The notes below the pieces were generated by a model. It made no database searches and was not told the DNA's origin. It was given only the letters and a program-made list of their open reading frames with translations. Below are positions 54,001 through 61,633 of a DNA stretch of 64,000 nucleotides, one piece after another. The translations under genes and the position numbers were made by a program. Origin of the DNA: Deltaproteobacteria bacterium (GTDB lineage Bacteria; Myxococcota_A; Polyangia; DRWM01; JAAZOP01); assembly GCA_016218815.1 (NCBI GenBank), contig JACRCX010000046.1:1-64000 (forward strand), given 5' to 3'. Every line of letters begins with the position of its first letter. Position 1 is the first letter of the stretch.

Positions 54001-55211
54001 ATCCGCTGCGCATGGCCCGCGAGGGCGTCCGGTTCCTCGGCCACAGCAAGCGCCGCACCGCCCTCATGCTCCTCGGGCCGCTGGTCGGCGTCGCCGCGCT
54101 CGTCGCCGTCGTCGCCTCCGCTCGCGGCTCCTCGGAGGCCGTCCAGACCCGGCTGCGCAACTTCGGCGATCGCACGCTGATGGTCTTCGCCGGCGACGTC
54201 GGCACCGTCCACGGACCCGGCGGAGAGCACGCCACGACGCTGAAGCTCGAGGACGGCGACGCGATCCGGGCCGAGGTGCCCGGCGTGGCCGCCGTCGCGC
54301 CTACGGTGCGGGAACGCGACGTCCCGGTCTCGTCCGACGGCGAGTCGACCACCGCGCCCGTCTTCGGCGTCACCGCGGACTTCGGCACCGCCTGGAACTG
54401 GCCGGTGGCGAGCGGAGCGGCGATCGACGAGGAGGACGTCCGCGCCATGCGCCCGGTCTGCGTCATCGGCCGGACCACCGCCCGCAAGCTCTTCGGCGAC
54501 GGGGACCCGATCGGCCAGAAGATCCGCGTCGGCGCCAAGAAGTTCACGATCAAGGGCGTGCTGTCGTCGAAGGGCATGAGCCCCCGCGGCGGCGACATGG
54601 ACGACCGCGTCATGGTTCCCATCACCACGGCCATGCGCCGCATGTTCAACCGCGACTACGTCGGCATGATGCGCGTCCTGCTCGCGGATCCCGGGCAGAT
54701 CGAGCCCGCGAAGAAGGCGATCACCACGCTCTTGCAGGCGCGCCACCACATCGTCCCCCCGGAGGTCGACGATTTCGAGGTCGTGACGCCGGATATGGTG
54801 GCCGGCATGGTCCGCTCCACCCAGGGCACCTTGAGCCTGCTCCTCCTGGCCCTGGCCGGCATCTCCCTCCTGGCCGGCGGCATCGTCGTGATGAACGTCA
54901 TGGTCGTCTCGGTGCGCGAGCGCCGCAAGGAAATCGGCTTGCGCCGCGCCGTCGGCGCCTCCCGCGGGGACATCCGCACGCAGTTCCTCTGCGAGTCCGC
55001 CGCCGTCACGCTGCTCGGCGGAGTCTTCGGCTCCGCCCTGGGCACCGGCGCCTCGTTCCTCCTCCAGTACCTCTGGAAGATGCCGATGCTCCTCACCTGG
55101 GAGCCTTACGCCCTCGCCGCCGCCAGCTCCCTCGTCGTCGGCCTCGTCTTCGGCGCCTGGCCCGCCCGCACGGCGGCCCGCCTCCCCCCGGTCGACGCCC
55201 TCCGAGGCTGA
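53997..55211 (+). CDS. MacB-type ABC permease (first)
   Basis: 404 residues from GTG 53997 (GTGA overlap) with AAAGGAGG upstream. The order N-terminal helix, large periplasmic MacB_PCD domain and three C-terminal helices is complete: helix 1 TALMLLGPLVGVAALVAVV; FtsX part LSLLLLALAGISLLAGGIVVMNVMVVSVRERRKEIGLRRAVGA; final helices. It ends PPVDALRG, the usual MacB permease ending. Partner of the adaptor and ATPase encoded just upstream. Confidence 0.93.
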   Translation: MNPLRMAREGVRFLGHSKRRTALMLLGPLVGVAALVAVVASARGSSEAVQTRLRNFGDRTLMVFAGDVGTVHGPGGEHATTLKLEDGDAIRAEVPGVAAVAPTVRERDVPVSSDGESTTAPVFGVTADFGTAWNWPVASGAAIDEEDVRAMRPVCVIGRTTARKLFGDGDPIGQKIRVGAKKFTIKGVLSSKGMSPRGGDMDDRVMVPITTAMRRMFNRDYVGMMRVLLADPGQIEPAKKAITTLLQARHHIVPPEVDDFEVVTPDMVAGMVRSTQGTLSLLLLALAGISLLAGGIVVMNVMVVSVRERRKEIGLRRAVGASRGDIRTQFLCESAAVTLLGGVFGSALGTGASFLLQYLWKMPMLLTWEPYALAAASSLVVGLVFGAWPARTAARLPPVDALRG

Positions 55212-55214
55212 TTC

Positions 55215-55258
55215 CGTTTCCCGTTTTTCATTGCATGTCTTGCATTTTTCATTTTCGA
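55215..55258 (+). repeat. AT-rich CATTTTTCATT word
   Basis: TTTCCCGTTTTTCATTGCAT, then a TTGCATTTTTCATTTTCG stretch. It is the only AT-rich block in this operon and lies between the two permease genes. Confidence 0.6.
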
Positions 55259-55279
55259 CACCCCCTTGGAGGCTGACGG

Positions 55280-56494
55280 GTGTTCCGCCTCCTCTCCACC
55301 TCCTTCCGCTCCCTCGCCTTCTCTCCCATGCGCACCTCCCTGTCCGTCGTCGCGATCGGCGTGGGAGCCGCCGTCGTCGTCGTCATGGTCGGCGTCGGGC
55401 GCGGCGCCGAGCGCGATGTGGCCGAGAAGATCGAGCGCATGGGCACGAACCTGGTGATCGTCGGGCCCGCCCGCTCGTCCCGCGTCGCCGGACGCGCCCG
55501 CCAGGCCGTCGCCGCCTCGACACTCGTACCGCGCGACGAGCGCACGCTGCGCGAGGGCTGTCCGCACGCCGTCGATGCCGCTCCCGCGCAGTCCCGCACC
55601 CTCTCGGCGAGGTTCGCCGACAAGGCCCGCTCCACGAGCGTCGTCGGGACCTCCGCCCGCATGCCTGTCGTGCGCGACCTGGCGTTGGAGAACGGTCGCT
55701 TCTTCACCGAGGCCGAGGACCGTGGCGCGCTGCGCGTCGCCGTGGTCGGCCGCACCGTCGTGCGCAACGTCTACCCCGAGGGCGCCGATCCGGTGGGCAC
55801 GATGCTGCGCCTGGGCGGCGTCTCCTTCCAGGTCGTCGGGGTGCTCGCGCCGCGCGGCGCCTCGCTGTCCGGCGACGACGAGGACAACCAGGTCTACATC
55901 CCGCTGCGCACGGCCCTCACGCGGCTGTTCCACGTCGACTACCTGGGCCAGATCGTCCTGCGCGCCCGATCGGAGGGGGATGTCGAGCGGCTGGCGGCGG
56001 AAGCCGAGGCCGTGCTGCGCGTGGCGCACCGCATCGGCCCGGAGGCGAAGCCCGACTTCGAGGTGCGGACGCAGGACGAGCTGGTCGCGGCGCGGCGGGA
56101 AATCGCCGAGCGGTTCCGCATCCTGGTCACCGCCGTCGGCTCGATCGCGCTCCTGGTCGGCGGCCTCGGCGTGCTCTCCGTCATGCTGCTCGGCATCCGC
56201 GAGCGCACCCGCGAGATCGGCCTGCGCCGCGCCGTCGGCGCGACGCGCCGCGACGTGGCGCTGCAGTTCCTGTTCGAGTCCATCCTGCTCGGCGTCTTCG
56301 GCGCCGCGGTCGGCCTGGTGCTCTCCGTCGCCGCCTCGACCGTCGCCGCCGACGTCGTCCGCACCCCGTTCGTCTTCGCCGCCGATGCCCTCCTCGCCGC
56401 CTCCGGCATCTGCGTCGCGCTGGGCCTCCTCTCCGGCGTCGCGCCAGCGTTCCGCGCGGCGAGTCTGGAGCCGGTGGATGCCTTGAGGAAGTGA
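55280..56494 (+). CDS. MacB-type ABC permease (second)
   Basis: 404 residues from GTG 55280, TTGGAGG upstream. Same layout as the first permease: helix MRTSLSVVAIGVGAAVVVVMVGVG, periplasmic core with FQVVGVLAPRGASLSGDDEDNQVYIPL, and FtsX helices with LVGGLGVLSVMLLGIRERTREIGLRRAVGATRRDV, ending LEPVDALRK. Two permeases for one ATPase suggest a heterodimeric transporter. Closest functional model: MacAB-TolC-like or LolCDE-like export. Confidence 0.93.
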   Translation: MFRLLSTSFRSLAFSPMRTSLSVVAIGVGAAVVVVMVGVGRGAERDVAEKIERMGTNLVIVGPARSSRVAGRARQAVAASTLVPRDERTLREGCPHAVDAAPAQSRTLSARFADKARSTSVVGTSARMPVVRDLALENGRFFTEAEDRGALRVAVVGRTVVRNVYPEGADPVGTMLRLGGVSFQVVGVLAPRGASLSGDDEDNQVYIPLRTALTRLFHVDYLGQIVLRARSEGDVERLAAEAEAVLRVAHRIGPEAKPDFEVRTQDELVAARREIAERFRILVTAVGSIALLVGGLGVLSVMLLGIRERTREIGLRRAVGATRRDVALQFLFESILLGVFGAAVGLVLSVAASTVAADVVRTPFVFAADALLAASGICVALGLLSGVAPAFRAASLEPVDALRK

Positions 56495-56515
56495 GGGGCG
56501 GACCCGGGCAGGGGG

Positions 56516-56549
56516 AAACCACCGATGGACACCGATGGACACCGATGGG
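56516..56549 (+). repeat. ACCGATGGACACCGATGG word
   Basis: AAACCACCGATGGACACCGA followed by TGGACACCGATGGG. The same word is inverted at 61467-61496. It lies just after the second permease. Confidence 0.85.
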
Positions 56550-56595
56550 ACAGGAGCCAGGTCGACCGGACCGCGACCGACAGGGAGCGGATGCG

Positions 56596-57489
56596 CTAGT
56601 GATCCACGTACGGCGGCATGTCCCGAACCTCGATCTCCGGGGGCGGCGTGGACTGCGCGTCGCGCGCTCGCCTGCCCGCTTCCGCCTCCGGCGCACCGGC
56701 ATCCTCCGCGCCCGCTGCAGTCGCGTCCGCCGGTTCCGTCCCCGCGTCGGCACCGCCCGGCGGCGGCTCGCCCGGCTCCACCATCGGCGCCGGCACCTGC
56801 GGCGGCGCCACCCGGATCTCGATCTCCGGCGCCGCGTCGAGCAACGCGGAAACCTCCGCCGCAACCTCGCCGGCGCCTTCGTCGCCGGCGCCGGGTGCGA
56901 TCGCATCCCCCGGCGCGGCTCCCGCATCCCCGAACGATGTCCCCGCATCTTCGGGCGCCGGCGGGGGTAGCGGCGCCGGTTCCGACGGCGGCTGCTCCCG
57001 CACCTCGACCTCCGGCGGCTCCTGCGCCGACGGGTTGCCCTTCTTGCAGTCCGCCGCGCCCAGCGCCGCGCCCAGCGCCAGCGCCGTCGCCACCTTGGAC
57101 GCTCCCCGCGGAGCCGCGGCACGAAGGTACTCGGGCGCCCGGACCCCCGACGCGACGCCGTGCACGTGCACGCGCAGCCGCCGCCCTCCCACCTCCACCT
57201 CGTCCTGGTCCAGCAGCACCACCGGCTTCGCGCTCGGCACCTCCAGCGACCGCATCCCTCGCCGCACCATCACCGCACCGGCGCCCTCCTCCCGGTACAG
57301 GATCAGCCGCTCGTCCGCCGAAACCCACAGCTCGCACGCCGCGCCGCCCTCCACCCCCCACTCCACCACGCCCGCCCCATCGAGCCTCAGCCCCGGCGCG
57401 CGCCCGACCAGCGCCGTGCACCGCAGATACCTCCGTTCCGGCGACCCCGCCCGCAGGTCCTCCAGACAAATCGCGATCGGTCGGCTCAT
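56596..57489 (-). CDS. Protein with three PExEVRxxPP motifs (candidate radical SAM substrate)
   Basis: 297 residues from ATG 57489 with GGGAGGAACC upstream. N-terminal beta-rich domain (about 1-115: YLRCTALVGRAPGLRLDGAG, ACELWVSADERLILYREEG, PVVLLDQDEVEVGGRRLRVHVHG), perhaps FHA-like. A hydrophobic Ala-rich stretch and CKKGN follow (148-152). The remaining half is low-complexity and carries three spaced copies of one motif: PEVEVREQPP (159-168), PEIEIRVAPP (221-230) and PEIEVRDMPP (284-293), the last almost at the C-terminus (YVDH). It is divergent from a radical SAM/SPASM enzyme. The repeated motif could be its target, which is an inference. Confidence 0.7.
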   Translation of the reverse strand: MSRPIAICLEDLRAGSPERRYLRCTALVGRAPGLRLDGAGVVEWGVEGGAACELWVSADERLILYREEGAGAVMVRRGMRSLEVPSAKPVVLLDQDEVEVGGRRLRVHVHGVASGVRAPEYLRAAAPRGASKVATALALGAALGAADCKKGNPSAQEPPEVEVREQPPSEPAPLPPPAPEDAGTSFGDAGAAPGDAIAPGAGDEGAGEVAAEVSALLDAAPEIEIRVAPPQVPAPMVEPGEPPPGGADAGTEPADATAAGAEDAGAPEAEAGRRARDAQSTPPPEIEVRDMPPYVDH

Positions 57490-57652
57490 GAGGTTCCTCC
57501 CTTCCCCCCTTGGTCGCTTTCCTCTTCGCGTCCTTGGCGTCGTCGCCGCCCTTGGCGCCCTTTGCGCGAACTCCGGCTCCGCGTCAAGTACGGCCCGCCA
57601 AATCGCCAAATCCCCCTACGCACCGGCGCCCCGATGTACTACCCTCCTCCCC

Positions 57653-58747
57653 ATGCGTGAGCTGCTCGACAAGATCGGCTACATCCCCCGTCGCGGCGTC
57701 TGGGAACTCACCCTTCGCTGCAACCTGCGCTGCCTGCACTGCGGCTCGCGCGCCGGCAAGGCCCGCGACGACGAGCTGACCGACGAGGAGACCTACTCCC
57801 TCATCGACCAGCTCGTCGCCCTCGGCATGCGCTCCTGCACCCTCTCCGGCGGCGAGCCGCTGCTGCGCGAGAACTGGGCGCAGATCGCCGAACGCTTCTC
57901 CAAGAAGTGCGTGCGCGTGAACATGATCTCCAACGGCCTCAACGCCGACCGCGAGACCGTCCGCCGCATGAAGTCCTCCGGCATGTCCAACTACGGCGTC
58001 TCGATCGACGGCCACGAGGAGAACCACGACTTCGTCCGCGGACGCCCCGGCTCCTGGCGCTCCGCCATGAACGCCCTCGAGAACTGCCGGGCCGAAGGCT
58101 TCCCCGCCGCCTGCGTGAGCCACGTCAACACCCGCAACTACGACGAGCTGGAGCAGCTCGCCGAGACCCTCTGCACCCACGGCGTCAAGGACTGGCAGAT
58201 CCAGTTCGGCCGCCCCATGGGCAACCTCGGCGACCACCTCGAGCTGGTTTGCAAGCCCGAGACCGTCCTCGACCTCCTCCCCCGCATCGGCCGCCTGTTT
58301 CGCAAGTACGAGGGACGCATGCGCGTCTACGCCTCCGACTCGCTCGGCTACTACTCCGACGAGGAGGAGCTGTTCCGCGGCGGACGCTCGATCGCCGGCG
58401 TCTGGAGCGGCTGCCTCGCCGGCGTCCGCGTCATCGGTATCGAGGCCAACGGCAACATCAAGGGCTGCCTGTCGATGCAGACCGAGGAGTTCGTCGAGGG
58501 CAACATCCGCAAGGAGCCGCTCCGGACGATCTGGACCAAGCCCGGCAACTTCAAGTACACGCGCGGCTTCACCGTCCAGCAGCTCGGCCCGGGCTGCGCC
58601 ACCTGCGACCTGGCCGACGTCTGCCGCGGCGGCTGCTCCTGGACCTCCTGGATGGAAGGCGGACGCTGCGGCACCTTCGACAACCCCTACTGCTTCTACA
58701 GGCAGGCGAAGCGCCTGGAGGGGGAGCCGGCGGCCGGCGGGACGTGA
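57653..58747 (+). CDS. Radical SAM/SPASM-domain enzyme
   Basis: 364 residues from ATG 57653. Radical SAM core with CNLRCLHC (CxxxCxxC, near residues 23-30), LSGGEPLLRENW, and NMISNGLNADRETV; a SPASM region with ANGNIKGCLSMQ, CATCDLADVCRGGCSW and DNPYC. SPASM enzymes of this sort typically modify peptides or proteins using auxiliary iron-sulfur clusters. No short precursor peptide gene is evident nearby; the divergent PExEVRxxPP protein 163 bp away is the best candidate substrate. Confidence 0.9.
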   Translation: MRELLDKIGYIPRRGVWELTLRCNLRCLHCGSRAGKARDDELTDEETYSLIDQLVALGMRSCTLSGGEPLLRENWAQIAERFSKKCVRVNMISNGLNADRETVRRMKSSGMSNYGVSIDGHEENHDFVRGRPGSWRSAMNALENCRAEGFPAACVSHVNTRNYDELEQLAETLCTHGVKDWQIQFGRPMGNLGDHLELVCKPETVLDLLPRIGRLFRKYEGRMRVYASDSLGYYSDEEELFRGGRSIAGVWSGCLAGVRVIGIEANGNIKGCLSMQTEEFVEGNIRKEPLRTIWTKPGNFKYTRGFTVQQLGPGCATCDLADVCRGGCSWTSWMEGGRCGTFDNPYCFYRQAKRLEGEPAAGGT

Positions 58748-58793
58748 GTCGTGAGTCGTCGGTTGCGAGTCGTGAGTCGTGAGTCATGAGTCG
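58744..58793 (+). repeat. GTGAGTCGTGAGTC word
   Basis: GTGAGTCGTGAGTC, then CGAGTCGTGAGTCGTGAGTC and ATGAGTC. It has an inverted partner at 58861-58892, so the pair could form a stem around 58794-58860. Confidence 0.8.
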
Positions 58794-58860
58794 ATCGAGC
58801 TTCGCATGGTGGTCCGGAATCGGCCCCACGGATCGGCTCGCGGTCCGGAATCCGCCCGGT

Positions 58861-58892
58861 CGACTCACGACTCATGACTCAAGACACATGAC
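58861..58892 (-). repeat. GTGAGTCGTGAGTC word, inverted
   Basis: CGACTCACGACTCATGACTC on the plus strand, ending in the first codons of the lipoprotein gene at 58888. Confidence 0.8.
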
Positions 58893-59760
58893 TTCTCCCG
58901 TGCTCCTCTTGCTCCTCTGCGCCCTCGCGTGCGGCCGTCGCGGACCCGCGGAAGCCGCCGGCGTGCCGGGCGAGAAGTCCGTGGACGGCCCGGCGGAGAT
59001 CACGCTCCGCTACCAGCCCCCCGCCGGCGCCCGCGTGGTCTGCCCCGCGTACTTCGAGACCACCGTCAGCGCCGTCGGGATCGACCGCCCGATCCAGCAG
59101 ACGCTCGGGGGCGAGCGCGAGGATGTTGACTACGTCGAGGCGGTCGACGGGGACAGGCGCACGGTCCGCCGTCGCTTCGGCGAGACGAGGTGGACGACCG
59201 CGCTTCCCCTCCCCGCTCCGGAGACGCGCGACCTGCCGCCCACGGAGAGCACGCTCATCATCGACGCCGCGGGACGGGTCGAGAGCGGCACGGCCGACCA
59301 GTCGGTCTCGCTGGCGATGGCGGCTTGGGCGAAGCAGTTCGACTTCGTCCCCGGCTGGCCCCAGGCGCCGCTGCACCCGGGCGATTCGGTGCCTCGCCCG
59401 CTGCGCGGCCCGGGGCCCCCGGGAACCGGCGCGACGCTCGAGGCGGCCGCTCCGCTCAAGCTCGTCGGGTTCGCCGAGGTCAACGGCCGGACGTGCGCGA
59501 AGTTCCGCAGCGACGTGTCGGGCTGGCTCCTCTTCCGCCCGCCGGGCGATCCCGAGGCCCCTCCCGCACGCTCGACGTTCCGCGCCACCGGCTGGCTCGC
59601 CTTCGACCTCGAGACCGGCATGCTGCTCGGCTCCGCCCACTCCCTGCACTACGCACTTCCCCTGCCCGGCACCAACCGCCAGCAGGGAATTCCCGAGTTC
59701 CGCATCACCCTGCGCTCCGGGCCCTGCACGTACAGCACCGGCACGTCGGCGGAAAACTGA
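58888..59760 (+). CDS. Lipoprotein of unknown function
   Basis: 290 residues from ATG 58888. Signal peptide with lipobox LCALACG (Cys14). Beta-rich body beginning with AEITLRYQPPAGARVVCPAYFETTVSAVG and containing WLLFRPPGDPEAPPARSTFRATGWLAFDLETGMLLGS. The pattern of paired beta strands resembles outer-membrane lipoproteins with DUF6263-like domains, but I cannot name it firmly. Adjacent to the radical SAM gene, 140 bp apart with an inverted repeat in the gap, so co-transcription is uncertain. Confidence 0.72.
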   Translation: MTSPVLLLLLCALACGRRGPAEAAGVPGEKSVDGPAEITLRYQPPAGARVVCPAYFETTVSAVGIDRPIQQTLGGEREDVDYVEAVDGDRRTVRRRFGETRWTTALPLPAPETRDLPPTESTLIIDAAGRVESGTADQSVSLAMAAWAKQFDFVPGWPQAPLHPGDSVPRPLRGPGPPGTGATLEAAAPLKLVGFAEVNGRTCAKFRSDVSGWLLFRPPGDPEAPPARSTFRATGWLAFDLETGMLLGSAHSLHYALPLPGTNRQQGIPEFRITLRSGPCTYSTGTSAEN

Positions 59761-59803
59761 GAACTGAAAACCGAGAACCGAGAACCGAGAACCGAGAACC
59801 GAG
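59753..59803 (+). repeat. GAGAACCGAGAACC word
   Basis: CTGAGAACTGAAAACCGAGA, then three further GAACCGA units. It fills the 43-bp gap between the convergent lipoprotein and membrane-protein genes. Confidence 0.85.
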
Positions 59804-60565
59804 CTACTGCGGTCGCCCGATCGTATCGGCGGGATTCTGGATCACGCCCTGCCCCGGCGGCATCAGCGACCCGCCGACCGTGCCTGCCCCCGGCGGCAGC
59901 ATGGCGCCCGAGCCCTGGAAGCCGGCGCCGAACGCGCGCGCCGAGCGCACCTTGGCGAAGAGGATCGCGCCGACGAACGCGGCGATCGCGCCCGCCAGCC
60001 ACAGGTACATCATCCCCCCCAAGTCCATCCCGTTCAGCGCTTCGGACATGAGGACCGACACGCCGAGCCACGCGAGGAACGCGACGATGGCGACGATGGA
60101 CCCGATCAGCGTCAAGGAGAACGGGACGCCCGCGGGCTTGGCCGCCGCCCAGCGCGCGAAGCCCATCACCGAGCCCAGCACCAGCATCACGATCACGAGC
60201 CAGTTCACGACGTAGAAGGCCATCGAGCCGTAGGCGTACATCCCGAGCTTGACCGTGTCCTCATTGCTTCCCGGGCTGTCCTTCACCATGTCCGACAGCG
60301 TGCCCTCGGTCGACTTCCCGTGGCCCTCCATCGAGTACGACCACAAGCCCATCCCGCCCGAGACGCCTTCCGGAAGATCCTCGGGGCGCAGCCACGAATG
60401 GCCGAGTGTCGCGACGAGGATCAACACGGCGCCGGCGAGCGCCAGCACCGCGCCGACCATCGCCGCCCCGCTCTTGCGAGCGACGGGCGCCGGCCCCATC
60501 GGTCCCTGCGGCGGCATCCCTGCGCCCGGCGGCGCGACGGGAGCGGACTGCGGTTGGTAGCTCAT
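59804..60565 (-). CDS. Four-helix membrane protein
   Basis: 253 residues from ATG 60565 with AAGGAGGG upstream. A Pro/Gln/Gly-rich cytosolic head (1-30), then hydrophobic segments MVGAVLALAGAVLILVATLG, FYVVNWLVIVMLVLGSVMGF, LTLIGSIVAIVAFLAWLGVS and MMYLWLAGAIAAFVGAILFA, and a Pro/Gly-rich tail. This tetraspan shape with a Pro/Gly head recurs in Myxococcota. Function unknown. Confidence 0.75.
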   Translation of the reverse strand: MSYQPQSAPVAPPGAGMPPQGPMGPAPVARKSGAAMVGAVLALAGAVLILVATLGHSWLRPEDLPEGVSGGMGLWSYSMEGHGKSTEGTLSDMVKDSPGSNEDTVKLGMYAYGSMAFYVVNWLVIVMLVLGSVMGFARWAAAKPAGVPFSLTLIGSIVAIVAFLAWLGVSVLMSEALNGMDLGGMMYLWLAGAIAAFVGAILFAKVRSARAFGAGFQGSGAMLPPGAGTVGGSLMPPGQGVIQNPADTIGRPQ

Positions 60566-60596
60566 CAGGATTCCCTCCTTCCCTCCGCTGCGCATC

Positions 60597-61364
60597 CTAG
60601 ACGGGTTGCGGGAATCCGCGCAACGCCGGATCGCCCAGGCGGACCATCGCGTCCCGCACGTGGTCCATGAGCGCCGGAAGGTCGGCCTCCCCAAGCCCCT
60701 CCGTCGAGATCGGCGCGCCGAGGACGACCTCGACCTCCGCCGCACCCAGCCGCATGCTCCCCTTGGGGATGATGCGGCCCGAGCCCAGGAGGCGGATGGG
60801 GACGATCGGGACGCCGGCCGCGAGCGCCAGGTGGAACACCCCCTTCTTGAACGGCAGGAGGTTCCCGTCGGGACTGCGGGTCCCTTCCGGGAAGACCAGG
60901 ACGTTGGTGCCCGACCGCACCCGCTCGGCCGCCTCGTTCAGCAGGCGGATGGCGCTGGAACGGTCCCCGCGGTCGATCTTGAGGTGCCGGGCCACCGTCA
61001 GGTACCACCCGATGAACGGGACGGAGAAAACTTCCTTGCGCGCGAGCCAGCGGTACTCGACCGGGAGGATCGCGCCCAGCACGCAGATGTCGGCGATGCT
61101 CGCGTGGTTGGAGAAGAAGATCTGTGGCCGGTCGCGCAGCACGTGCTCCAGCCCGCGCACGCTCACCCGCACGCCGGCGGACCGCAGGCACCCCCGGGAC
61201 CAGATGTTCATCAACGCGTGCTGCCGCGGCCCCGTCCGCTCGACCAGCCCCCACGCGAACGATACGCTCGGCCAGAGGATGCTGTGGGCGCCCACGCCCA
61301 GCCAGTGCACGGTGCTCTCGACCAGCGACGTCCCGGACGCGGGCCCCTTCTCGCTCCCGCTCAT
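60597..61364 (-). CDS. plsC: 1-acyl-sn-glycerol-3-phosphate acyltransferase (PlsC-like)
   Basis: 255 residues from ATG 61364 with GAGGGAGG upstream. Block I FFSNHASIADI (NHxxxxD), block II region ARKEVFSVPFIGWYLTVA, block III VFPEGTRSPDGNLLPFKKGVF and block IV VPIVPIRLLGS are intact. It acylates lysophosphatidate at sn-2 in phospholipid synthesis at the inner membrane. It is 32 bp downstream... of no operon partner beyond the adjacent four-helix protein on the same strand. Confidence 0.93.
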   Translation of the reverse strand: MSGSEKGPASGTSLVESTVHWLGVGAHSILWPSVSFAWGLVERTGPRQHALMNIWSRGCLRSAGVRVSVRGLEHVLRDRPQIFFSNHASIADICVLGAILPVEYRWLARKEVFSVPFIGWYLTVARHLKIDRGDRSSAIRLLNEAAERVRSGTNVLVFPEGTRSPDGNLLPFKKGVFHLALAAGVPIVPIRLLGSGRIIPKGSMRLGAAEVEVVLGAPISTEGLGEADLPALMDHVRDAMVRLGDPALRGFPQPV

Positions 61365-61466
61365 CGAAAAACCTCCCTCGCACCAAACCCCGCCATGCCC
61401 GCAGGCTCTACACCGCGAATGCCGGCCGTGCAAACGTTTTGTTTAGATCAATCTGTTCGGACCCAA

Positions 61467-61496
61467 CGGTGTCCATCGGTGTCCATCGGTGGTTTC
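61467..61496 (-). repeat. ACCGATGGACACCGATGG word, inverted
   Basis: Minus strand AAACCACCGATGGACACCGA, then TGGACACCG. Inverted counterpart of 56516-56549, in the 269-bp gap between plsC and the DUF4139 gene. Confidence 0.85.
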
Positions 61497-61633
61497 TTCC
61501 ATCCCTCTCCCCCCCGTTGCCCCCGCCCCCCGATCGTGGTACTCCCACCGGCGACGAACCGGATCGAATTGAATTCCCGATCGTAGGGGGCCCGCGCCCG
61601 ATAGCGGTGTTTGGTTTTCCCAGGAGTCGCACG

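Noticed and set aside
57490..57652. A small RiPP precursor peptide upstream of the radical SAM gene.
   Set aside because: No short frame with a ribosome-binding site and a plausible leader/core was found here or in 58748-58887.
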